DNA of 64,000 bases, from positions 38,665 to 102,664 of the forward strand of contig JBQTHV010000036.1 of the NCBI GenBank assembly GCA_052389555.1, read 5' to 3'. This document shows, piece after piece, positions 39,812 through 47,721 of this stretch. The first letter of the stretch is position 1; each line of letters starts with the position of its first letter. A program made the position numbers and the translations under genes. Under the pieces are notes generated by a model. The model made no database searches and had not been told where the DNA came from. It saw only the letters and a program-made list of their open reading frames with translations. Source of the stretch: JABFSM01 sp052389555. GTDB lineage: Bacteria > Gemmatimonadota > Gemmatimonadetes > Gemmatimonadales > GWC2-71-9.

Positions 39812-41779
39812 ATGTCGCACCCAAGCGACCCTGGGTCGCCCCCTCCTATTTCGCTTCCCCCCCTCGGGCTCACCCTGGAGGAAATCGGCCGGCTCACCTG
39901 GACCATCGAAGACTACGCGATCTTCATCCTCGACCCGGCCGGCCGGATCATGAGCTGGAACCTGGGCGCGGCTCGGGTCACCGGGTACGCAGCTCATGAG
40001 ATCCTGGAGCAGCCCTACCGGCAGGTGAGCCGGACCGCGGCAGGCGAGCTCGAGGCTGCTGCTGCTGAGGGCCGCTACGCCGAGGCCGGTTGGCGCCATC
40101 GGAAGGACGGCTCCCGGTTCTGGTCCAGCGTCGTGGTCACCGCGCTGCGCGACCCGGCCGGATCCCTTCGCTGTTTTCTGGTGATCCTGCGCGACCTCAG
40201 CTCGCGGCTCGAGCTGGAGGAGCAGCTCCGCCAAGCAGTCGCGCAGGCCCAGCGGGAAGCCGAACTCCGCGCCCGGGAGAGCGAGGAGCGCTTTGCCCGA
40301 TTCACCCGGCACCTCCCCGGACTTGCCTGGATCAAGGATCTCGAGGGCCGGTATGTGTATGTGAACGGACCGTGCGCTCGGGCGTTCGGGCGGCTCCGTG
40401 CCGAGATCATTGGGCGCACCGATGCGGAGCTGTTTCCCCCCGACACCGCCGCCCAGTTCCGGGAGAACGACCGCCGCGCCCTGGGCGCCGAGACCGGGAT
40501 CCAGGCGGTTGAGTTGCTGACCGACCCGACCGGGGCGGTCCGCCACTCGATCATCAGCAAGTTCCCGATCTTCGATGCTTCCGGCCGGCCCGCGCGGGTG
40601 GGCGGGATCGCGATCGACATCACCGAGCGGGTTAGGGCCGAAGCTGCGCTCCAGGAAGCCGACCGGCGGAAGGACGAGTTCCTCGCGACCCTGTCACACG
40701 AGCTGCGGAACGCCCTCGCGCCTCTCCGCAACTCGCTCTTCCTGGCCGGGAGCCTCGATCAGGCCGGAACCCATCAGCGTCTCTTTCAGACGATGGAGGA
40801 CCAGCTGCACCGGCTGGTGCGGCTGGTCGACGACCTGCTCGAAGTTTCCCGCATCACCAGCGGCAAGATCGAGCTGCGGCGCGAACCGGTCTCGCTCTCG
40901 GCGGTCGTGGAGAGCGCGCTGGATACCAGCCGTCCGGTGATCGAGGGCGCCGGTCATCGCCTCGAGGTCACGCTCCCCTCCGAGCCGATCGTGCTCGAGG
41001 CCGATCCGGTGCGGCTGGCCCAGGTCATTTCCAATCTTCTCAACAACGCCGCGAAGTACACGCCGGAAGGCGGCCGGATCTGGCTCAGGGCCCGCTGCGA
41101 AGAATCGGACGCCGTCGTATCGGTTCGGGACGACGGGTTAGGCATTCCGGCCGAGATGCTAGACCGGGTCTTCGAGATCTTCACTCAGGTGGATCGGACC
41201 CTCAAGCGAGCGCAGGAGGGCCTGGGCATCGGCCTCGCCCTGGCTCGCCGGCTGGCCGAATTGCATGGCGGCCGGCTCGAGGCGCGGAGCGATGGGCTCT
41301 ATTGCGGGAGTGAGTTCGTGTTGCGCCTCCCGATCCCCGCCGGCCTGACCAGCCCGGCCGCACCGACGCGGGGCGACGAATCCACCAGCAGGGCACCGCC
41401 CTCGATCCGCGTGGTCGTGGTCGATGACAGTCGCGACGGTGCCGATACGCTGGCAATGGTCCTTCACACCCTCGGCGCCGAGGTGCGGGTGGCGTATGAC
41501 GGGCTCTCGGCACTTCAAACGATTCGGGAATACCGGCCGTCCCTCGTTCTGCTGGACCTTGGCATGCCGGGGATGGACGGCTACGAAGTGGCGTACCGCA
41601 TTCGTGGTGATCCGGCGATCGGACCCATCCGCCTCGTTGCGCTCACCGGTTTCGGCTCGGAGGAGGAGCGTCGCCGAGCCCTTGGCTCCGGATTCGACGA
41701 ACACTGCGTCAAGCCGGCCGATCCGGCTCTGCTCCGGGAGCTGCTCACGAGCTCGGCCCGGAGCGCGGCTTCTCGCTGA
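39812..41779 (+). CDS. Hybrid sensor kinase: PAS, PAS, HisKA, HATPase, receiver
   Basis: A 655-residue soluble hybrid kinase. PAS domains cover about residues 25-135 (YAIFILDPAGRIMSWNLGAA) and 160-280. The H-box LSHELRNALAPL places the His near residue 296. ATPase boxes are NLLNNAAKYTPEGG, DDGLGIPAE and GLGIGLALARRLAELHGG. The C-terminal receiver (about 530-650) has VVDDS, phospho-Asp near residue 581 in LLDLGMPGMDG, and Lys in HCVKPAD. There is no output domain, so it must signal to another protein. It precedes tRNA-Ala. Confidence 0.93.
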   Translation: MSHPSDPGSPPPISLPPLGLTLEEIGRLTWTIEDYAIFILDPAGRIMSWNLGAARVTGYAAHEILEQPYRQVSRTAAGELEAAAAEGRYAEAGWRHRKDGSRFWSSVVVTALRDPAGSLRCFLVILRDLSSRLELEEQLRQAVAQAQREAELRARESEERFARFTRHLPGLAWIKDLEGRYVYVNGPCARAFGRLRAEIIGRTDAELFPPDTAAQFRENDRRALGAETGIQAVELLTDPTGAVRHSIISKFPIFDASGRPARVGGIAIDITERVRAEAALQEADRRKDEFLATLSHELRNALAPLRNSLFLAGSLDQAGTHQRLFQTMEDQLHRLVRLVDDLLEVSRITSGKIELRREPVSLSAVVESALDTSRPVIEGAGHRLEVTLPSEPIVLEADPVRLAQVISNLLNNAAKYTPEGGRIWLRARCEESDAVVSVRDDGLGIPAEMLDRVFEIFTQVDRTLKRAQEGLGIGLALARRLAELHGGRLEARSDGLYCGSEFVLRLPIPAGLTSPAAPTRGDESTSRAPPSIRVVVVDDSRDGADTLAMVLHTLGAEVRVAYDGLSALQTIREYRPSLVLLDLGMPGMDGYEVAYRIRGDPAIGPIRLVALTGFGSEEERRRALGSGFDEHCVKPADPALLRELLTSSARSAASR

Positions 41780-41788
41780 CCGAGTCTC

Positions 41789-41817
41789 TTGGTCAGCGGG
41801 TGGTCCCCATCCATATT
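41789..41817 (+). promoter_or_regulatory. Candidate promoter of tRNA-Ala
   Basis: TTGGTC (41789-41794), a 17-base spacer and CATATT (41812-41817) precede the tRNA 5' end by 12 bases. The match to the vegetative consensus is moderate. Confidence 0.4.
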
Positions 41818-41829
41818 TCCTTCGTGCCA

Positions 41830-41902
41830 GGGGCGGTAGCTCAGCCGGGAGAGCGCCTGGTTTGCAACCAGGAGGTCACGGGTTCGATTCCCGTCCGCTC
41901 CA
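41830..41902 (+). tRNA. tRNA-Ala (anticodon TGC)
   Basis: A 73-nt tRNA. The acceptor stem is GGGGCGG with CCGCTCC (one G-U pair), followed by discriminator A. The anticodon stem CCTGG/CCAGG holds the loop TTTGCAA, anticodon TGC. The T-arm GGGTTCGATTCCC is standard. CCA is not encoded. It stands alone, not in an rRNA operon. Confidence 0.97.
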
Positions 41903-41911
41903 TGGTCGGCC

Positions 41912-41940
41912 TTGACGAAACCGATCGGACCCGAGATACT
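41912..41940 (+). promoter_or_regulatory. Promoter of the trp leader and operon
   Basis: TTGACG (5 of 6 consensus) and GATACT (4 of 6) are separated by exactly 17 bases. Transcription should start near 41947, only about three bases before the leader-peptide ATG at 41950. That would make the leader peptide mRNA nearly leaderless. Confidence 0.65.
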
Positions 41941-41949
41941 AGACCGACG

Positions 41950-42021
41950 ATGCGACCCTCGATTCAGCAGAGCTGGTGGGCCTGGCGCGGTGATCGCCGC
42001 GGTGGGCCGGGGTGCGCTTGA
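41950..42021 (+). CDS. trpL: trp operon leader peptide
   Basis: A 23-codon frame reading MRPSIQQSWWAWRGDRRGGP then GCA, with three Trp codons at 41974-41985 (TGG TGG GCC TGG). It lies between a good promoter and an intrinsic terminator directly upstream of aroF-trpEGDCFBA. Stalling at the Trp codons when charged tRNA-Trp is scarce should expose the antiterminator. No Shine-Dalgarno sequence is evident, consistent with a start very close to the transcript's 5' end. Confidence 0.85.
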   Translation: MRPSIQQSWWAWRGDRRGGPGCA

Positions 42022-42084
42022 AGCCGTAGTCACGTAGGAGGACGCGCAATCTCAGGGAGCCCACCGGAAGCGGTGGGTTTTTTG
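41986..42084 (+). promoter_or_regulatory. Transcription attenuator of the trp operon
   Basis: Three mutually exclusive stems can be drawn. A pause hairpin CGCGG/CCGCG (41986-41990 with 41997-42001). An antiterminator CGGTGGGC (42000-42007) with GCCCACCG (42059-42066). The terminator CCCACCG (42060-42066) with CGGTGGG (42071-42077) plus TTTTTT. The antiterminator strand and the terminator 3' strand have the same sequence, the logic expected of ribosome-mediated attenuation. Confidence 0.8.
42060..42084 (+). terminator. Rho-independent terminator (attenuator stem) before aroF
   Basis: CCCACCG-GAAG-CGGTGGG followed by TTTTTTGTT, ending five bases before the aroF ATG. It can only make sense as a conditional terminator, since the whole operon follows. 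Confidence 0.9.
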
Positions 42085-42088
42085 TTGC

Positions 42089-43102
42089 ATGATCATCGTC
42101 CTTAAACCTCACGCCACCAGGGCGCACGCCGAAGCGCTGATGCAGCGCATCGCGGCCCTCGGCCTCCGGCCGCTCTACATGCCCGGGCAGGAACGCGTCG
42201 TGCTGGGCGCCCTGGGCGACGAGCGCGCGCTTGAGAGCCTCCATCTCGACAGCGATCCTCTGGTCGAGAGCGTCAAACCCATTCTGGCCCCGTACAAGCT
42301 GGTCGGGCGCGAGATCCACCCCCACGATTCCATCATCGACCTCGGCGGAACCCAGGTCGGCGGCGGGCGGTTCACCGTCGTGGCGGGGCCGTGCGCGGTC
42401 GAGAGTGCCGACCAGATGCGCCGCACCGCCCAGGCGGTGCACACCGCGGGCGCCCACGCGTTGCGAGGCGGTGCCTACAAGCCGCGCACCAGTCCGTACT
42501 CGTTTCAGGGCCTCGGCAAGGAGGGCCTCGCGATCCTCCGCGAGGTGTCTCAGGAAACCGGGCTCCCCACCGTGACCGAAGTCATGGACCCGGGCGATGT
42601 CGAGTTGGTCGACCAATACGCTGCCGCGTTCCAGGCCGGCGCGCGCAACATGCAGAACTTCCGCCTGCTCCAGGCCCTCGGGAAGAGCCGTAAGCCGGTG
42701 GTGCTGAAGCGCGGCCCGGCGGCCAAGGTCGATGACCTGCTGCTCGCCGCCGAGTACATCCTGGCCGAAGGCAATCCCAACGTGATCCTGTGCGAGCGCG
42801 GCATCACCACGTTCGAGACCGCTACCCGTAACACGCTCGATCTGAATGCGGTCCCGCTGATCAAGCAGCGAAGTCATCTGCCGGTGCTGGTGGACCCCTC
42901 CCACGGCACCGGACTGCGCGAACTGGTGCCGCCGATGGCCAAGGCCGCGCTCGCGTGTGGGGCGGACGGGATTCTGGTCGAGGTACACTACGATCCTGCT
43001 CAGGCGCTCTCCGACGGCCGGCAATCGCTGTATCCCGAGCAGTTCGCCCAGATGATGCGGGAGCTCAGGACCATCGCCGCCGCGATCGGCAAGGTGATGT
43101 GA
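42089..43102 (+). CDS. aroF: 3-deoxy-7-phosphoheptulonate (DAHP) synthase with N-terminal regulatory domain
   Basis: A 337-residue enzyme for the first step of the shikimate pathway (PEP plus erythrose 4-phosphate). Residues 1-70 form a ferredoxin-like domain (MIIVLKPHATRAHAEALMQR) as in the Thermotoga-type I-beta enzymes, where it mediates feedback by aromatic amino acids. The barrel shows VVAGPCAVES, RGGAYKPRTSPYSFQGLG, LKRGPAAKVDD and VDPSHGTG. Being first behind the trp attenuator ties chorismate supply to tryptophan demand. Its stop overlaps the trpE ATG by one base. Confidence 0.95.
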   Translation: MIIVLKPHATRAHAEALMQRIAALGLRPLYMPGQERVVLGALGDERALESLHLDSDPLVESVKPILAPYKLVGREIHPHDSIIDLGGTQVGGGRFTVVAGPCAVESADQMRRTAQAVHTAGAHALRGGAYKPRTSPYSFQGLGKEGLAILREVSQETGLPTVTEVMDPGDVELVDQYAAAFQAGARNMQNFRLLQALGKSRKPVVLKRGPAAKVDDLLLAAEYILAEGNPNVILCERGITTFETATRNTLDLNAVPLIKQRSHLPVLVDPSHGTGLRELVPPMAKAALACGADGILVEVHYDPAQALSDGRQSLYPEQFAQMMRELRTIAAAIGKVM

Positions 43103-44730
43103 TGGTGATCGCTCCGATTTCCGGGGGCGCGGTCCTGCCGCTGGTGCGGGAAGTGACCGGCAGTCCGGACCCGCTGGCGCTCTACGCGGCGCTGAGCGCG
43201 GGTGGCCAGCGGCCCGGCACCTTCCTGCTCGAGTCGGCGGAGACCGGGACCGGCTCCGGGGAGCGGAGCCTGATCGGCGCCGGCGTGGCGCTCAGACTCG
43301 CGTGTCAGGGTCGTCAGGTGGAGATCGAGGCGCGCTCTCCCAATGGCCGGGCGATGCTGCCCTGGCTGGAAACCCGGTTCGAGGATGCGGCCGGCGTCAC
43401 GGTGGGCCGGGCCGAGCCTAACACGCTGCGGGTGGCCTATCCCGAGCCGCCGTCGGGCCCCCGGGACGAGAGCAGCCGGGGCCGGCTCCCCTCGCCGCTC
43501 GATGCGCTGCGGGCCGTGGTGTTCGGCCCCGACCTGCTGGCCCACCCCACCGATGCCTGCCATCTCGCCGCCGGGGTGTTCTCCTACGATCTCATCGAGC
43601 TGTTCGAAGCGCTTCCCCCCGGCCGGCCCGAACCGGAACCGACCCCCCACTTCGAGTTCTTCGTGCCCGACCGGCTCATCGTGATCGACCACCTCCGCAA
43701 CCGCACCTTGCTGGTCGCGACGGCCATCGGGGGTTCCGGCGATGCGGGGGAGGCGAACTATCACGATGCGGTCACCGCCATCGGCGATCTCATGCAGATC
43801 CTGGAGGGAATCGGGAGTCGGGAATCGGGAGCCGGGAGTCGACTGGAAGCCCCCGATTCCCGACTCCCGACTGCCGACTCCCGAGTAGATCTGTCCGATG
43901 CCGAGTACGAGGACCTCGTCAGGCGGTTAAAACGGCACATCGTGGCCGGCGACGTGTTCCAGATCGTGGCATCCCGGACGTTTGCGCTGCCCTGCCCTAA
44001 CCCGCTGGCCGCCTATGCGCGTCTCCGGACGGCCAACCCGAGTCCCTATCTCTTCTACGTGCGAGGGGATGCCTCGACCGTGTTCGGCGCCTCGCCCGAA
44101 ACGGCGGTAAAAGTGCACGGCCGGCCCCGGCGGGTCACCATCCGGCCGATCGCCGGCACCGCTCCGCGAGGCCGCACCTCGACGGGCGAGCTCGATCAAG
44201 ATCTCGACGCTCGCCGGGAAGCGGCCCTCCGCCTCGACGAGAAGGAGACGGCGGAGCACATGATGCTGGTGGACCTGGCCCGGAACGACGTGGCCCGGGT
44301 GAGCCGCCCGGGCACCCGCCGGGTGACCCGCCTGCTGACCGTGGATCGCTACGCCCACGTGATGCACCTGGTCTCGGAGGTGGAAGGCGAGCTCGCGGAC
44401 GGGGTCGATGCGCTGCACGCCTATGCGGCCGCGATGAACATGGGGACCCTGGTCGGCGCGCCGAAAATCCGGGCCGCCCAGCTGCTCCGCGAGGTCGAGC
44501 CGTCCCGGCGGGGCGCCTACGGGGGCGCCGTCGGATATCTGAGCCACGACGGCACCATGGACACCGCGATCGTCATTCGCGCCGGTGTCGTCCACGACGG
44601 GCTGGCGCGGGTTAGGGCCGGGGCCGGGATCGTGTTCGATTCCGATCCGGCCTCGGAAGCGCAGGAGACCCGCTACAAGGCCGCCGCGGTGCTCCGGGCC
44701 ATCGCCGGCGGGGAGTCGGGTCATGGCTAG
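43102..44730 (+). CDS. trpE: Anthranilate synthase component I, with in-frame repeat insertion
   Basis: A 542-residue enzyme that converts chorismate to anthranilate with TrpG. FLLESAE near residue 38 is the tryptophan-feedback motif (LLES). The chorismate-binding domain (from about 270) has SPYLFYVRGD, PIAGTAPRGRT, LDEKETAEHMMLVDLARND and GAGIVFDSDPASEAQETR. Residues about 236-262 (GSRESGAGSRLEAPDSRLPT then ADSRV) are encoded by a repeat hairpin lying in the linker between the two domains. The enzyme core is intact. Confidence 0.93.
   Translation: MVIAPISGGAVLPLVREVTGSPDPLALYAALSAGGQRPGTFLLESAETGTGSGERSLIGAGVALRLACQGRQVEIEARSPNGRAMLPWLETRFEDAAGVTVGRAEPNTLRVAYPEPPSGPRDESSRGRLPSPLDALRAVVFGPDLLAHPTDACHLAAGVFSYDLIELFEALPPGRPEPEPTPHFEFFVPDRLIVIDHLRNRTLLVATAIGGSGDAGEANYHDAVTAIGDLMQILEGIGSRESGAGSRLEAPDSRLPTADSRVDLSDAEYEDLVRRLKRHIVAGDVFQIVASRTFALPCPNPLAAYARLRTANPSPYLFYVRGDASTVFGASPETAVKVHGRPRRVTIRPIAGTAPRGRTSTGELDQDLDARREAALRLDEKETAEHMMLVDLARNDVARVSRPGTRRVTRLLTVDRYAHVMHLVSEVEGELADGVDALHAYAAAMNMGTLVGAPKIRAAQLLREVEPSRRGAYGGAVGYLSHDGTMDTAIVIRAGVVHDGLARVRAGAGIVFDSDPASEAQETRYKAAAVLRAIAGGESGHG
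43806..43884. repeat. Tandem-repeat-armed hairpin inside trpE, GGGAATCGGGAGTC vocabulary
   Basis: The left arm (43807-43842, gggaatcgggagtcgggaat then cgggagccgggagtcgac) and right arm (43850-43884, ccccgattcccgactcccga then ctgccgactcccgag) are inverted with a 7-base spacer. The element is in frame and adds about 26 residues. Similar gggaatcgggaat words are familiar from intergenic repeats of unrelated high-GC bacteria. Confidence 0.85.
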
Positions 44731-45337
44731 CCCGGAGCGGCCCAACTCGCTCTCGATCGTCTTCGTCGACAACTTCGACTCGTTCACCTGGAACCTGGTG
44801 GACGAGTTCGCCCGGCGCGGCGCCTCGGTCGAGGTGTGGCGCAATACCACCCCGGCCGAGCTGCTGCTCACCCGCGCGCGGGCCGGCGGGCCGGGGCTGC
44901 TGGTACTCTCGCCCGGGCCGGGGACGCCGGCGGACGCCGGGTGCTGCGTCGATCTGGCCCGGCAGGCCGCGGACGCCGGGATTCCGCTCTTCGGGGTCTG
45001 CCTGGGCCACCAGGCCATGGTCGAGGCGTTCGGCGGCACGGTGGGTCCCGCCGGCGAGGTCGTGCATGGCAAGACCTCGCGGGTTAGGCATGAAGGCGGC
45101 CCGCTCTTCGAGGGCGTCCCCTCGCCGTTCCCGGTGGGCCGCTATCACTCGCTCGCCGCGCTGACCCTGCCGGCTTGCCTCAAGCCGGTGGCCGGGACCG
45201 GCCGGGTCGTGATGGCCGTCGAGCACCAGACCGCTCCCCAGCTCGGGGTGCAGTTCCATCCCGAGTCCATCCTGACGCCCGAAGGCGGGCGCATCATCGA
45301 CAACGTATTGCGTTGGGCTGCCGATGCGCGCCGGTGA
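44723..45337 (+). CDS. trpG: Anthranilate synthase component II (glutamine amidotransferase)
   Basis: A 204-residue class I amidotransferase that supplies ammonia to TrpE. The catalytic Cys is in GVCLGHQ near residue 93, and the His/Glu pair in GVQFHPES near the C-terminus; the oxyanion loop LSPGPGTP is present. It starts 8 bases before the trpE stop (ATGGCTAG), so synthesis of the two subunits is coupled. It overlaps trpD by 14 bases. Confidence 0.95.
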   Translation: MASPERPNSLSIVFVDNFDSFTWNLVDEFARRGASVEVWRNTTPAELLLTRARAGGPGLLVLSPGPGTPADAGCCVDLARQAADAGIPLFGVCLGHQAMVEAFGGTVGPAGEVVHGKTSRVRHEGGPLFEGVPSPFPVGRYHSLAALTLPACLKPVAGTGRVVMAVEHQTAPQLGVQFHPESILTPEGGRIIDNVLRWAADARR

Positions 45338-46337
45338 GGTCCTCGACGTCCTGAGCCGGCGGGACCTCTCCCGGGAGGAGAGCACCGCCACGTTCCGGCG
45401 TTTCCTCTCGGCCGAGTACTCGGAGATCGAGATGGCGGCGGTGCTCGCCGCCCTCAAGACCCGCGGCGAAACCCCCGAGGTCATGGCCGGCGCCGTCGAG
45501 GCCCTCCTCGAGGCGGCGGTTCCCTTCCCCCGACCCGACTACGACTTCGCCGATTGCTGCGGTACCGGCGGCGACGGCGCCGGCACGGTGAACGTCTCGA
45601 CCGCGGCAGCCTTCCTGGCCGCCGAGCTCGGGATCCCCATGGCCAAGGCTGGGAATCGTTCGGTGTCGTCGCGCTGCGGGTCTGCCGACGTGCTCGAGCG
45701 GGTTGGGGTCCGCCTCGACCTCGCGCCCGAACGCGCCCGCCGTTGCCTCGACGAGGTCGGGATCTGTTTCGTCTTCGCACCCCATTATCACGCCGGGGTT
45801 CGCCACGTGGCGCCGGTACGCAAGGCGCTCGGCGTTCGCACGGTGTTCAACCTGGTCGGGCCCATCGCCAATGCGGCGCGCCCGACCTGGCAGCTCATGG
45901 GGACCTATCATCCCACGCTATGCGAGCCGGCTGCCCGCACGCTCGCGTTGCTGGGACGGAAAGTGGCGTTCGCGGTGCACGGAAGCGGGCTCGATGAGGT
46001 GGCCCTGCATGGCGGGACCACCGGCGTTCTGATTCGCGATGGCCGGGTCGAGTCGGTCACGATCACACCCGGGCACGCCGGGGTGACGGAAGCCTCGCTC
46101 GATGCGCTGGCCGGTGGCGGTCCCGAGGAAAACGCGGACTGGCTGGTTCGGGTCCTCGAGGGCAAGGGTTCCCGCGCGCACGCCGAGGCGGTAGCGCTGA
46201 ATGCCGGAACTCTCGCCTGGGCCACCGGCAAGCTGCCCACCCTGCGCGCGGCGGTTCGGGTCGCGCGCGAAGTCCTGGGTAGCGGCACTGCCGCCAGACG
46301 TCTAACCCGCCTGGTCGAGCTGTCCCGCGATGCTTGA
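45324..46337 (+). CDS. trpD: Anthranilate phosphoribosyltransferase
   Basis: A 337-residue enzyme joining anthranilate and PRPP. The PRPP loop is DCCGTGGDGAGTVNVSTAAA, followed by KAGNRSVSSRCGSADVLE and FAPHYHAGVRHVAPVRKALG, all diagnostic. NLVGPIANAARP is the conserved NPLxNP-type loop, here with VGPIAN. It sits in order between trpG and trpCF with overlapping ends. Confidence 0.95.
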   Translation: MRAGEVLDVLSRRDLSREESTATFRRFLSAEYSEIEMAAVLAALKTRGETPEVMAGAVEALLEAAVPFPRPDYDFADCCGTGGDGAGTVNVSTAAAFLAAELGIPMAKAGNRSVSSRCGSADVLERVGVRLDLAPERARRCLDEVGICFVFAPHYHAGVRHVAPVRKALGVRTVFNLVGPIANAARPTWQLMGTYHPTLCEPAARTLALLGRKVAFAVHGSGLDEVALHGGTTGVLIRDGRVESVTITPGHAGVTEASLDALAGGGPEENADWLVRVLEGKGSRAHAEAVALNAGTLAWATGKLPTLRAAVRVAREVLGSGTAARRLTRLVELSRDA

Positions 46338-47721
46338 CCAGATCCTCGCTACCAAACGCGCCGAGGTGGCCGCGCGGAAGCAGGCGGTGTCGCTGGAGTC
46401 GCTGCTGGCCCGCTGCGACCCCAGCCGGCGCCGGCTGGGCACCGCGTTGCGGCAGGGCAAGCCCGGATTCCTCCTCGAGATCAAGTTTGCGTCCCCGTCG
46501 GCCGGCCTTATCCGCAGCGCGGCCGACCTGGCCACCGTCCTCGAGAGTTACCGGCGGCATGCCGACGCGGTCTCGGTGCTGACCGACCGCACCTATTTCG
46601 GCGGCTCGCCCGACCTGCTCGCCCGGGTGCGGCGCGGGCTGGACCAGCCGCTGCTCTGCAAAGACTTCATCCTCGAGCCCTACCAGGTGGCGGTGGCGCG
46701 GGCCCATGGAGCCGACGCGGTCCTCCTGATCCTGGCCGCCATCGACGACGCGGTCTGGCAGGCCTGCGCCGCGCTCGCCGATCAGCTTGGGATGGAGGTC
46801 CTGACCGAGGTTCACGATGCGGCGGAGGCCGGGCGGGCGGTGGCCCTGGGAGCGCGGCTGATCGGAATCAACGCCCGCAACCTGCGGACCCTCCGCGTCG
46901 ATCCCAGCGTCATAACCCGCATCGCGCCGGGTTTGCCCGCGGACCGGGTGGTGGTGGCGGAGTCGGGCATCGAGTCGCGCGACCAGGTCGAGCAGCTCCG
47001 GCCCGCGGCCGATGCCGTCCTGGTCGGCACCGCCCTGATGCGGGAGGACGACCTCGACCGAGCCGTCCGGCGGCTGATCTACGGCCGTACCAAGATCTGC
47101 GGCCTAACCCGCGCCGAAGATGCGGTGGCTGCCCGCGAGACCGGCGCCACCCATGGAGGCCTGGTCTTCGCGGCGCACTCGCCCCGGCAGCTCGATCTGG
47201 CCCAGGCCCGCCCCGTGCGCGCGGCGGCCGAGCTGGAGTGGGTGGGCGTATTTGCGGATCACGATCCTCAGGAGATTTCCACCGTCGCGCGGGAGCTGGG
47301 GCTCCGGGCGGTGCAGCTCCACGGGAGCGAGGGGACGGATGTCGTCGCTCGGGTCCGGGCCCGGCTTCCCCGGGAGTGCGAAGTCTGGAAGGCAAGCCCG
47401 GTTTCGGAACCGGGTGCGATTCCCACGCGCCGGGAGACCGGCGCGGACCGCCTGCTGCTGGACAGCGGCGCGGCCGGACGCGGCGGGACGGGACGCGCGT
47501 TCGACTGGTCGCTACTCGCGGGTTATGCCGAGCGCCGCGACGTCGTGCTGGCGGGTGGGCTGGGCGAGCACAACGTGGGCGAAGCCGCCGCGCTGGGCAC
47601 CTGGGCGCTCGACGCGAGCTCCGGAGTGGAAACCGCCCCGGGACACAAGGATCGCGAGCGGCTGGGTGCCTTCTTCCGGGCGCGCCGGAGATTGCCCGGC
47701 CGGGGAGACCGCACCTCATGA
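46330..47721 (+). CDS. trpCF: Bifunctional indole-3-glycerol phosphate synthase/phosphoribosylanthranilate isomerase
   Basis: A 463-residue fusion of two TIM barrels. The TrpC half (1-250) shows FLLEIKFASPSAGLI, LTDRTYFGGS, LCKDFILEPYQV, GINARNLRTL and VAESGI. The TrpF half (about 255-463) begins KICGLTRAEDAVAARETGAT and includes VQLHGSE and LLLDSGAAG. The same fusion order is known from Escherichia coli. The TrpF domain carries the catalytic Cys (KICG) and Asp (LLLDS). Confidence 0.93.
   Translation: MLDQILATKRAEVAARKQAVSLESLLARCDPSRRRLGTALRQGKPGFLLEIKFASPSAGLIRSAADLATVLESYRRHADAVSVLTDRTYFGGSPDLLARVRRGLDQPLLCKDFILEPYQVAVARAHGADAVLLILAAIDDAVWQACAALADQLGMEVLTEVHDAAEAGRAVALGARLIGINARNLRTLRVDPSVITRIAPGLPADRVVVAESGIESRDQVEQLRPAADAVLVGTALMREDDLDRAVRRLIYGRTKICGLTRAEDAVAARETGATHGGLVFAAHSPRQLDLAQARPVRAAAELEWVGVFADHDPQEISTVARELGLRAVQLHGSEGTDVVARVRARLPRECEVWKASPVSEPGAIPTRRETGADRLLLDSGAAGRGGTGRAFDWSLLAGYAERRDVVLAGGLGEHNVGEAAALGTWALDASSGVETAPGHKDRERLGAFFRARRRLPGRGDRTS

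Noticed and set aside
41830..41902. tRNA-Ala as an integration site of a mobile element
   Set aside because: No integrase and no partial duplication of the tRNA 3' end is visible downstream; conserved trp genes follow.
42955..43101. Longer trpE start at 42955
   Set aside because: It would overlap the aroF coding region by about 150 bases; the ATG at 43102 overlapping the aroF stop is the natural coupled start.
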